A DNA stretch of 6,475 nucleotides from Thermoproteota archaeon (GCA_027491555.1 JAOZGN010000012.1:1-6475); one strand, 5' to 3'. Shown: positions 1 to 5,248, counted from the stretch's first letter. The notes: a model not told the origin generated them from the letters alone. Numbers and translations: made by a program.

Positions 1-1
1 C

Positions 2-463
2 CTCCCCATATTCGGCGTCGGCGTGGGGCTCCCGAGGTACGAGTCCCTGTTCCCCAGGCTCCTGGAGACGTTGAGCGTCGGGTACAACCCCGTCTCCCTC
101 GTGGAGGCCAAGTGGATTTCGCTCAGCTTGGCCAGGGATCACCCGGACAGGCGCGACAGGCTCCTCTCGGCCTACCGCAGGGGCCTGGCCGCGATCCTGG
201 CCGACGAGAGGATCTCGGCCACCGAACTCACCGGCCCGGAGGTGGAGGCCGTTGCAGACAGGCTCCTCCTCGAGTTCGGGCTGGCGGACTACTTCGACAG
301 GGTGATCTACGCGACGGCCGTCGTCGGGAGCGCGGCCCTGCTGACGGAGGACGGGGAGCTCCTGAGGCTCGCCAGATCGCCAGAAGCCCCGAGGCCTAGG
401 GAGGCGCTGAGGTGGGCCGACGTTCCCGGGAGGCTCCTCGGCGACCGAATCCGTGGGTCTTGA
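2..463 (+). CDS. PIN-domain ribonuclease (VapC-like toxin), 5' end cut by the window
   Basis: Probable PIN-domain endoribonuclease, the toxin half of a VapBC-type pair. The frame is open from base 2 and reads LPIFGVGVGLP before the main body. This matches the segment that normally follows the first catalytic Asp (D-T-S-x-L-L-P type), so the true start and that Asp lie left of the window; the GTG at 23 is probably internal. Counting from the GTG at 23, the acidic core is visible: E28 in NPVSLVEAKW, D92 in ADYFDRVIYATAV and D110 in LLTEDGEL. These are the expected E, D and D positions of the metal site. It ends with TGA at 461-463. An AbrB-type antitoxin would be expected just upstream, outside the window. 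Codons are strongly G/C-ending, like the vapBC pair on the right. The family call is fairly sure; toxin activity is inferred. Confidence 0.8.
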   Translation, partial: LPIFGVGVGLPRYESLFPRLLETLSVGYNPVSLVEAKWISLSLARDHPDRRDRLLSAYRRGLAAILADERISATELTGPEVEAVADRLLLEFGLADYFDRVIYATAVVGSAALLTEDGELLRLARSPEAPRPREALRWADVPGRLLGDRIRGS

Positions 464-1040
464 AACTTATCCGTGTGGATAGGTATGTCTTGGGGGTCCG
501 CCTCCAGAGTCGCCTCTATCCAGGGTTCTCAGGATCTCCCTAAAAACCTGTCCAGGCTCCACCCAGCTAGGATCTTTGAGGTCGACTCTAACCTGATGAG
601 ACTAGCCTCCCTTCAGGGCTGAGTACGCCTGAGATGGGAGTTCTTGGATCGTTATGGGGCGTTTGAGAGGGACTTGGAGGAGGTTATGCCTATCCTGCTC
701 GGCCCGATCTTCCCCGCCACTTTGGCGTCGAGACTGCCCTCCAGATACACCGCCGAGTCTGCTGGGGGCGCCCCGCCACCCGAAGCCCGATCCGAGGAGG
801 AAGTCGCGGCGATCAGGGTGGCCATAGGTCTCTTAGTAGACGAGATAGGTCGGGGCGTAGACAGATCCAGCTGGAAGAGGATAGACAGCCGTTCTAGTTA
901 GAGCTGGACGCTCAGCAATCCGGTCTCGTTAAGTTCCCCCAATCCGCACTCAGCGAGATTCCACAAACCCGCTCAACTCTTTGAGGAGGCAACGATCGCT
1001 GCGCGATTCCCCGCGCAAGGGCGTCACGCGCGTGGGCAGG
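464..1040. other. Mostly non-coding or decayed spacer with weak ORFs
   Basis: This stretch has no confident gene. A 45-codon plus-strand ORF with ATG runs 485-622 (starts MSWGSASRV, ends LASLQG) without a clear ribosome site. On the minus strand, the complement of about 466-610 reads protein-like (for example KILAGWSLDRF, then EATLEADPQDIPIHTDKF) but is broken by a TGA and apparent frame changes, which suggests a gene relic. The 644-901 ORF is listed separately. A hairpin lies at 1000-1017 (stem TGCGCG/CGCGCA, loop ATTCCC) and a 10-bp palindrome CACGCGCGTG at 1025-1034, both just upstream of a TATA-like element. Confidence 0.4.
644..901 (+). CDS. Hypothetical 85-residue ORF, possibly a gene fragment
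   Basis: I do not recognise a family. The ORF starts at TTG (644) after a weak GGAG at 637-640 that is only three bases away; an in-frame TGA at 620-622 limits any upstream extension and no ATG or GTG lies between. The product is hydrophilic. It has a charged start (AFERDLEEVMPILL), a proline/glycine-rich middle, and a C-terminal segment (residues about 50-72, EEEVAAIRVAIGLLVDEIGRG) that could form an amphipathic helix. The opposite strand also has an open frame here, but it is rich in Ser, Thr and Pro, as expected for an antisense shadow. It may be a small real protein or a relic of a longer gene; its neighbourhood looks decayed. Confidence 0.3.
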   Translation: MDRYGAFERDLEEVMPILLGPIFPATLASRLPSRYTAESAGGAPPPEARSEEEVAAIRVAIGLLVDEIGRGVDRSSWKRIDSRSS

Positions 1041-1042
1041 CC

Positions 1043-1051
1043 GTTTTATTT
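1043..1051 (+). promoter_or_regulatory. TATA-like element, distal
   Basis: GTTTTATTT resembles the other TATA boxes in this window (1110-1116 and 5241-5248). It sits directly after the palindrome at 1025-1034 and about 92 bases before the GTG of the membrane protein. It could give a longer transcript carrying the hairpin at 1070-1089 (stem GCTGTG/CACAGC, 8-base loop) in its leader. It is based on sequence resemblance only. Confidence 0.35.
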
Positions 1052-1109
1052 GGAGAACAGTAGGGCTGCGCTGTGCACTTCATCACAGCAAAGCGAAAGG
1101 CGCGTTCAC

Positions 1110-1116
1110 TTTTATT
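1110..1116 (+). promoter_or_regulatory. Archaeal TATA box for the membrane protein operon
   Basis: TTTTATT lies about 30 bases before the GTG at 1143, with a purine-rich GCGAAAGG at 1093-1100 a little upstream. Archaeal transcription starts about 25-27 bases after the TATA centre, so RNA would begin within a few bases of the GTG, giving a leaderless message. There is no Shine-Dalgarno site before that GTG, which agrees. Confidence 0.55.
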
Positions 1117-1142
1117 GTAACCTATGAGTTCTGACCGCCGAC

Positions 1143-2519
1143 GTGCGCGCAGTCAGCTACGCTGACGCAGCGCTGCTGGACGGGTTGACCCCCTTTCTCG
1201 CGCTTTCCAAGCGAATTAAGGGCTTCTACCGGAGAGTTGAGTGCTCTCTCCCGAGGTCTCTCGTGGAGGGACGATCGTACCTACCATACGTTGCTATGGT
1301 GCTCTCAGTGGTTATTCCGCTGTTCCTTGCTCAGATGGGCGGGTACATTTGGACTTATGGACTAAGTAGAACTATCTCGCTTCTAAAACAGAGTGAATAC
1401 ATCTACTATGCCTCCCATCCTAGGGAGATACCGACAGGCATTGTTCCAGATGGTCTAGATATTTTCAGACGCATGCCGCCATTCCCTGATGTGATGATGT
1501 TCAGCTACGTGGCCGGCTCCTACGCTGCCTATCACCTCGCCCGCTGGATAGTGGGTTACTCTAGGCTCCTTTCGAGCCTCGCCCCACACTCTCAAGACGA
1601 TTCATCTTTAGGAGCTCTACGTCCGCGGGTCGGGAGGATGCCAGCCTTTTTCTTGGATCCTAGGGTTTGGGCGGTCAGCTGGGCGATTCTGATGGGTTCA
1701 GAGGCCCTCATGAGCCACTACCAACTTTGGGTTTTTAGGGGTGAGGGCGCCAAGGAGGTGGTCGTCCAGCTTATCTGGATGCTGGACGACATGTGGATTA
1801 ACCTCGTGACAGTTTCCGCGGCCTACTGCGCGTTAGCGGCCTCCCTCTGGTCTAAGATTCTAGTAAGCTTTCTCTTAGAGGATACATCCTCTTGGCGAGC
1901 CCAAGAAGCGGTCGAGACATACCTGATCAAGCTCAACGACGAACTCGCCAAGGCCTGGACCTCTCTCAGTGTGGGGTGGCTGATCCCTTGGGGGACCTAC
2001 TCTAGCCTGTACGCGACTCTCGTGGAGGTTCTGGGGCTTGAGGCCAGGGGAATCACCGAAAGCCTCCTAGGTTTCGCCCGGCTTGGGAGGATCCTGCTTC
2101 CCCTATCCGCACTGGTATGGGGTATGCTGCGCCGCTCGGGGAGGGTGTGGTGTGACACGCTCCGTGTCATCATGCGGTCTGCTGAGGAGAATCAGAGGAG
2201 TCAGCCGCAAAGAGAGGCGATCTTCAAGACGGTGCACCGCGTCGTGGGGAGGCTGCTCGTTAGGTACTCCCCTATAGAATTTCTCTACGCCTGGCTGACA
2301 ATTCCAGAGATCGTAGAGGTCTTCTTAGAGATATTAGCCAGGTCGGTGGGGAGTAGTGTGTACTTCAGGCTAGCCGAAGCTCCGATCGGCCTCTTGACTG
2401 GGTTCTCTATAGGAGATGCGGTGTTCTCTAGGTTCTCTCGCACCATAGAGGTGTATCCGGAGGTATTCGGACATGGTAGCCATTCTGTGCGATCCAAGCC
2501 TGGGCAAATATCGAGGTGA
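1143..2519 (+). CDS. Multipass membrane protein of unknown function
   Basis: I do not recognise a family in this 458-residue protein. Hydrophobic segments suggest about 6-8 membrane spans, near residues 46-72, 115-138, 173-198, 215-246, 273-298, 311-330, 378-400 and possibly 408-425. The N-terminal 45 residues and the stretch 331-375 are basic (KRIKGFYRRVE; LRRSGRVW...RVVGRLLVR), consistent with cytoplasmic segments under the positive-inside rule. The loop 139-172 is polar. No ATP-binding or transporter signature is visible. GTG at 1143 is the first start after an in-frame TGA at 1125-1127; it has no Shine-Dalgarno site but fits a leaderless message from the TATA at 1110. The 3' end overlaps the nucleoside hydrolase by 47 bases, so the two are probably co-transcribed. 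A role in nucleoside or base transport is possible but only a guess from the neighbour. Confidence 0.8.
   Translation: MRAVSYADAALLDGLTPFLALSKRIKGFYRRVECSLPRSLVEGRSYLPYVAMVLSVVIPLFLAQMGGYIWTYGLSRTISLLKQSEYIYYASHPREIPTGIVPDGLDIFRRMPPFPDVMMFSYVAGSYAAYHLARWIVGYSRLLSSLAPHSQDDSSLGALRPRVGRMPAFFLDPRVWAVSWAILMGSEALMSHYQLWVFRGEGAKEVVVQLIWMLDDMWINLVTVSAAYCALAASLWSKILVSFLLEDTSSWRAQEAVETYLIKLNDELAKAWTSLSVGWLIPWGTYSSLYATLVEVLGLEARGITESLLGFARLGRILLPLSALVWGMLRRSGRVWCDTLRVIMRSAEENQRSQPQREAIFKTVHRVVGRLLVRYSPIEFLYAWLTIPEIVEVFLEILARSVGSSVYFRLAEAPIGLLTGFSIGDAVFSRFSRTIEVYPEVFGHGSHSVRSKPGQISR
2459..2464 (+). promoter_or_regulatory. Strong Shine-Dalgarno site for the nucleoside hydrolase
   Basis: GGAGGT lies inside the 3' coding end of the membrane protein, eight bases before ATG 2473. 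It matches the anti-Shine-Dalgarno of archaeal 16S rRNA and decides the start of the next gene, supporting internal initiation on a shared message. Confidence 0.75.
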
Positions 2520-3351
2520 TGTAGACGATGTGCTGGCCCTCCTGTATCTGATCAGGAGGGGGGTAAGGATATCTGGTATAGCGGCCGTGGAAGGAAACGC
2601 AGACGCCAGGCACGCATATCAGGTAGCTGAGTCTGTGGCTCGGGCCAGCGGTGAGGACATACCCGTTTACCCTAGCCCAAAGGCGGTGCGAGGTGAGGAG
2701 ACCGCGGTTGACTTCCTTAGGAGCGCCATCTCCGAGGGGGAGGATGTCATCGCCATGTCACCATTGACATATTTGGCGGAGGCCCTCAGGAAGGTGAACG
2801 GCCCCCTCTACTCCAGAATCTTCATCATGGGTGGATCCATTCGCCAAAGGGCCCTGGCGGCCTTTCCGGAGTTCAACTTCTGGAAAGATGCTCTTGCCGC
2901 GAGGAGGGTTCTCGAGGCCCCGTGGAGAGAGGTTCATGTTATTCCCCTAGACTTCACGGCGACCGTGAAGTGGGACTGCGGGAAGCTGGTTCGGGCCCTC
3001 CGGGAGATCTCAATGGACTTGAACGACCCCCTTATCAAACTCGTTGCTGGAGGCATTGTCCCGTGGTGCAGAACCTCCACCACATTCTTCGGGGGGCTCG
3101 TCCCGCATGATGTCTTGACGGTCATATACTACGATCGGGCGGATCTTTTCAAGGTCTCGGAAAGGAGACTCACTGTGGAGGTCAAAGGCCTCTTCAAGAA
3201 GGGACGCCTGACAGAGTCTGAGGGCGCCAGGCCTCTGCGCGTAGTGGATGGATTGTCCGCCGATTCGGAAAATCTGCTAGACCTCTTTCTCGCTGCCATC
3301 AGGGGAGGCAAATCTGTACCTACAAGGGCAGAAGGCCGTCCTTTGGTCTAG
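2473..3351 (+). CDS. Nucleoside hydrolase family protein (IunH-like)
   Basis: Predicted cytoplasmic N-ribohydrolase that splits a ribonucleoside into base and ribose using a bound Ca ion; the base preference cannot be read from sequence. At 292 residues it is near the usual length of about 300-320. Family landmarks appear in order: D7-P8, then after an enlarged loop D18-D19 in GDVDDVLAL; G41-N42; IPVY at 63-66; SPLT with T99 (Ca ligand position); MGG at 119-121; EFN at 133-135 with D139 and the following Ala pair; PLDFTA at 158-163; and H212-D213 in PHDVLTV. In Crithidia nucleoside hydrolase terms these align with D10, D14/D15, N39, T126, E166/N168 and H241/D242. Two oddities: the first Asp of the classic DxDxxxDD motif is replaced (L5), and about seven residues (roughly 9-15) separate D-P from the D-x-D-D group. 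ATG 2473 is set by GGAGGT at 2459 and by the need for D7. It overlaps the membrane protein, so the two form an operon. Confidence 0.88.
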   Translation: MVAILCDPSLGKYRGDVDDVLALLYLIRRGVRISGIAAVEGNADARHAYQVAESVARASGEDIPVYPSPKAVRGEETAVDFLRSAISEGEDVIAMSPLTYLAEALRKVNGPLYSRIFIMGGSIRQRALAAFPEFNFWKDALAARRVLEAPWREVHVIPLDFTATVKWDCGKLVRALREISMDLNDPLIKLVAGGIVPWCRTSTTFFGGLVPHDVLTVIYYDRADLFKVSERRLTVEVKGLFKKGRLTESEGARPLRVVDGLSADSENLLDLFLAAIRGGKSVPTRAEGRPLV

Positions 3352-3398
3352 TCGGATGCGCGGTGGCCCACAGCTGCCTACAAGACCTGCGCTGGGAG

Positions 3399-3500
3399 GC
3401 CGTGGCAGGCCCGGATAATTTGCGGCGACGCTAAAGATGGCGCAAAGAATGGCAGTGCTCCAGCTTCTCCACCTATAGCGCGACTTGGGCCTGCCACGGC
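3399..3500. repeat. 102-base element bounded by perfect 14-bp inverted repeats
   Basis: GCCGTGGCAGGCCC at 3399-3412 is exactly complementary to GGGCCTGCCACGGC at 3487-3500, enclosing 74 bases. Two G-T pairs could extend the stem inward. Inside, TTTGCG (3419-3424) pairs with CGCAAA (3441-3446) around a 16-base loop. I see no clear target-site duplication in the flanks, which weakens but does not exclude a miniature inverted-repeat mobile element. A structured RNA is the other option. Confidence 0.6.
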
Positions 3501-3533
3501 GCGCATCTCGGACGACCGCCTATGTACTCATCC

Positions 3534-3593
3534 TTGAGGGGGTGATTTGAGGACAAGAGGACCTCAAAGCGATGTCCCCAACCCCCTCGCAAG
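3534..3593 (-). ncRNA. Candidate small structured RNA (nested hairpin with upstream TATA)
   Basis: An outer stem GAGGGGGT (3536-3543) pairs with ACCCCCTC (3581-3588). An inner stem TTTGAGG (3546-3552) pairs with CCTCAAA (3562-3568) around a 9-base loop. CTTG/CAAG can add pairs at the base. On the minus strand, GATATAAG (complement of about 3604-3611) lies at the right distance to start RNA near 3580-3590, at the edge of the hairpin. Strand choice rests on that TATA. No box C/D or clear H/ACA signature is seen. It could instead be a terminator-like structure for the nucleoside hydrolase operon, though a U-tract is missing. Confidence 0.3.
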
Positions 3594-3756
3594 AGATCCT
3601 CACCTTATATCCTCTGAATAGCCCTCATCTGCGCGCCATCTCGATCAAAAGTTCACTCCACTCTTGAGAGGCGTGCTCTCCTCTAAATTTCAGAAGGGCT
3701 GGCGTCCAGACACCGCGTCATGAGTTACACAGCCGGAGCTAGGTAAATTCTCCTGA

Positions 3757-3791
3757 TTGTGGACATCACAACCTGCAGCAGGAAAGTTGTG
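3757..3791. repeat. Two mutually exclusive hairpins downstream of the ParA relic
   Basis: TTGTG (3757-3761) can pair with CACAA (3767-3771) over a 5-base loop. The same middle arm, CACAAC (3767-3772), can instead pair with GTTGTG (3786-3791) over a 13-base loop that itself holds CCTG/CAGG. It lies 18 bases beyond the stop of the minus-strand ParA reading frame. It may act as a terminator, but no T-run follows. Confidence 0.35.
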
Positions 3792-3808
3792 GCTTAGATC
3801 CCCCTAAT

Positions 3809-4333
3809 TCACTCTCTGAGCTCTTCGAAGAAGCCCTCAAATTCCCTCTTCACGTCCTCCCTGTCACCGCGCTGCTCTTCCTCTGCCCCAAGTCGGGAGA
3901 AGCTCACCTTGTACGGCAGGTAATGGGAGAATACCGTGAGCCTATGGGACACGTTATCCCTGATGTAGGAAGAGTACCTCTCTAGTCTTCTAGCCTGTTT
4001 GGTTCCCCTCCTCACCATATTGAAGACAAGCGCCACCCTCGAGGTTATCTCTTCGACTGGAACCCCAGCAACGGAGGGAAGCTGCTTAAGCATCACGGTG
4101 GTTCTGTAAGCGTCAATTATGGTCGGTCTGAGCGGGATCAGACATCGGTCAGCTGCGTAAAGCGTGAGCACGGCGTATTTCATGTCGTAGAATGGTATCG
4201 TGTCTACTACAGTCAGGTCGTACTCGCTCTTGACCTCCAGAGTGTCTAAGAAATCCTTGAGGATGTACTCTCTCCTAGCCCGGAAACCGAACCACAGGCT
4301 GTTGATCCCGTTGATAAGCTCAAGGTCTGGCAC
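3809..4333 (-). CDS. C-terminal fragment of the ParA-like gene (Walker B)
   Basis: This 174-codon frame starts at GTG directly after the amber codon 4334-4336 and ends with TGA at 3809-3811. It holds the Walker B strand (YDLTVVDT, about residues 58-65) and the rest of the SIMIBI fold, but no P-loop. The segment upstream, 4334 to about 4516, stays in the same frame and carries SLSWLIVRDERVLFERKK through PSPRDLELEA. No Shine-Dalgarno site lies before the GTG, so separate translation is doubtful. The highly charged C-terminus (EEEQRGDREDVKREFEGFF) may be a helix. Confidence 0.6.
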   Translation of the reverse strand: MPDLELINGINSLWFGFRARREYILKDFLDTLEVKSEYDLTVVDTIPFYDMKYAVLTLYAADRCLIPLRPTIIDAYRTTVMLKQLPSVAGVPVEEITSRVALVFNMVRRGTKQARRLERYSSYIRDNVSHRLTVFSHYLPYKVSFSRLGAEEEQRGDREDVKREFEGFFEELRE

Positions 4334-4354
4334 CTAGGCCTCCAGCTCAAGGTC
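4317..4354. repeat. 11-bp direct repeat flanking a 16-base segment with the amber codon
   Basis: AGCTCAAGGTC occurs at 4317-4327 and 4344-4354, exactly 27 bases (nine codons) apart. The 16 bases between hold the TAG (minus strand) and a CCTAGG palindrome. Deleting one repeat plus the spacer joins PRDLEL to INGINSLW in frame, which is a natural reading for a ParA-type protein. It looks like an insertion with duplication of the target, or a filler-DNA repair event. Confidence 0.65.
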
Positions 4355-4491
4355 CCTTGGCGACGGAAAGGGGTGGGCTAGCGCGTACTCCCGGAGGTCG
4401 ACCCTCTCTTGGTTCACCGTTATCCTGTTTATCATGTCAGACAGGGTCTTCCCCGTTTTCTTCCGCTCGAATAGAACTCTCTCATCTCTGA

Positions 4492-4644
4492 CTATAAGCC
4501 AGGAGAGCGAGATACTAGATCCATGTCGATAGCCAATACTCTGCTGCCAGATTCCCTGGCAAACCACGCAGTCAGGGCTGCGATCGTTGTCTTGCCCACA
4601 CCACCTAGAGCCGAGAACAGCCCCAGTACTTTTCCGCCCTTCAT
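4492..4644 (-). CDS. N-terminal fragment of the ParA-like gene (Walker A)
   Basis: This 50-codon open frame begins MKGGKVLGLFSALGGVGKTT and ends DMDLVSRSPGL before TAG. It carries the P-loop and the A' motif of the broken ATPase; the last eight residues are out of the family frame. It has the only good ribosome site of the unit (AGGTGAT at 4651-4657). On its own it would not fold as an ATPase. Confidence 0.6.
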   Translation of the reverse strand: MKGGKVLGLFSALGGVGKTTIAALTAWFARESGSRVLAIDMDLVSRSPGL

Positions 4645-4646
4645 TA

Positions 4647-4657
4647 GGTGATCACCT
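4647..4657 (-). promoter_or_regulatory. Ribosome site inside a 10-bp palindrome before the ParA-like start
   Basis: Minus-strand AGGTGAT (4651-4657) lies six bases before ATG 4644 and matches the 16S 3' end. It is part of the perfect palindrome GGTGATCACC (4647-4656). This supports ATG 4644 as the original start. Confidence 0.6.
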
Positions 4658-4674
4658 TTATCCTTCTTTCGGAC

Positions 4675-5059
4675 CTATCGACTAGAATTACCTTTAACCT
4701 GATCGATGCGCAATTCTAGGGGGCCCCTCTCCGTCTTCTCATCCACATGCTGCATGATGTGCAGGATTACGGCCTCCATGCTGTAGAGTTCTCTTAGAGC
4801 TATGGCCTGACCGATTCCCGAGTAAAATCTCGAGTCAAGCTTTACCTCCACTGCCAACCTCCCGCCGCTCTCGGAGAGGTCTAACTCGACTTCCGGATAC
4901 TGGCTCGATCTCAGGATGGCCCTTACCTCAAGCGGGAGACCGGCGGCCTTGGCTCTGGCCGCAATGACATCTTGGATCCGTCTCTCGTCTCGGAGCGCGC
5001 ATATGTCGTCGATTGAGGAATCGAACCTGCGTTAGCAATTCGAGTGGGGAGGGGGACAT
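4675..5059 (-). pseudogene. PD-(D/E)XK nuclease-like gene with a frameshifted N-terminus
   Basis: The minus strand is open from 5031 to TAG at 4675-4677 (118 codons) but has no ATG, GTG or TTG until the TTG at 4857. The body reads as a PD-(D/E)XK restriction-endonuclease-like fold: a helical start (DERRIQDVIAARAKAAGLPLEVRAIL), then E49-L-D51, ten residues, then E62-V-K64 in GGRLAVEVKLD, then GIGQAIALRELY with Q75, then a strand EAVILHI. Starting at TTG 4857 would lose the Asp, so that start is unlikely to be native. A likely original start is ATG 5057-5059 in another frame, giving MSPSPLELLTQVR; one extra base between about 5005 and 5031 would explain the break. It precedes the ParA-like gene by 30 bases. 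The superfamily call rests on motif spacing; function is not known. Confidence 0.55.
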
Positions 5060-5240
5060 CGAGCTAGTCTGCTCGGTCTATTTTGTGATTGAGTTGCGCT
5101 CTCCGGCGTCTCGCCTCGAGTCTCTCTGCATGAGCCCCTCTATTCCCCTTGAGGATGCTCGACTCACGTGGGCTGCGGGTTGGCGAGGGAGTCAGTCAGA
5201 TGAAGGGCTGGGTGGAAGGGACACTCAGTGATGTGGGAAC
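5060..5240. other. Divergent spacer between the nuclease relic and vapB
   Basis: Little is visible here. An inverted repeat CGAGC (5060-5064) / GCTCG (5071-5075) with a 6-base loop abuts the proposed minus-strand ATG at 5059. A weak minus-strand AAAATA (complement of about 5079-5084) about 20 bases before that ATG could be its TATA. A plus-strand ORF spans 5013-5231 but has no ribosome site and overlaps the nuclease frame, so I do not call it. Confidence 0.35.
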
Positions 5241-5248
5241 TTTTATTT
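5241..5248 (+). promoter_or_regulatory. TATA box for vapBC
   Basis: TTTTATTT lies about 27 bases (from its centre) before GTG 5272, the spacing expected for a leaderless archaeal message. It closely matches the TATA elements at 1043-1051 and 1110-1116. AbrB-type antitoxins commonly repress their own promoter; no clear operator is visible. Confidence 0.6.

Larger units (their letters stand above)
3352..3808. other. Intergenic region rich in inverted repeats, between convergent genes
   Basis: No complete gene is visible. The block holds a perfect 14-bp inverted repeat (3399-3412 with 3487-3500), a nested hairpin (3534-3593) and alternative hairpins at 3757-3791, all listed separately. On the minus strand, the complement of 3625-3717 keeps a short open frame ending LLIEMARR and then TGA, with EHASQEWSELL before it. 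This reads like the C-terminus of a small protein but has no start codon, so it may be a relic. No T-rich terminator tail is seen on either strand. Confidence 0.5.
3809..4644 (-). pseudogene. ParA/MinD-type P-loop ATPase, broken in two places
   Basis: Reconstructed, this is a ParA/Soj/MinD-like ATPase of roughly 270 residues, close to family length; such proteins dimerise on ATP and move or position DNA or protein cargo. The start ATG (4642-4644) has AGGTGAT six bases before it. The N-terminus shows Walker A GGVGKTT (residues 14-20) and A' motif AIDMD (38-42). The frame then goes to a stop at 4492-4494, while the next frame carries SISLSWLI, as expected after D-M-D-P. An amber codon at 4334-4336 follows. 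The C-terminal part holds Walker B YDLTVVDTIP, LIPLRPTIIDAYRT, ALVFNMVRRGTKQ and LPYKVSFSRL, all family-like. The usual signature lysine two residues before GVGK is Leu (SALGGVGKTT), which is atypical. Two independent lesions make decay more likely than a sequencing slip. It follows the nuclease-like gene by 30 bases, probably one operon. Confidence 0.8.

Noticed and set aside
3399..3425. Part of an SRP RNA (GGCAGGCCCGGA resembles its conserved helix 8)
   Set aside because: The expected GGAAGG and AGCAGCC parts are absent, and the motif is explained by the inverted repeat.
4334..4336. Amber codon as pyrrolysine or readthrough
   Set aside because: The codon lies in a 27-base repeat-flanked insert, and the gene has a second lesion upstream, so decay is simpler.
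5017..5027. Minus-strand GGTTCGATTCC, like a tRNA T-arm
   Set aside because: The flanking five-base stem pairs poorly, and no acceptor, anticodon stem or complementary ends are found; it sits in the nuclease-like reading frame.
5013..5231. 72-codon plus-strand ORF
   Set aside because: No ribosome site or TATA, no recognisable motif, and it overlaps the nuclease-like frame.
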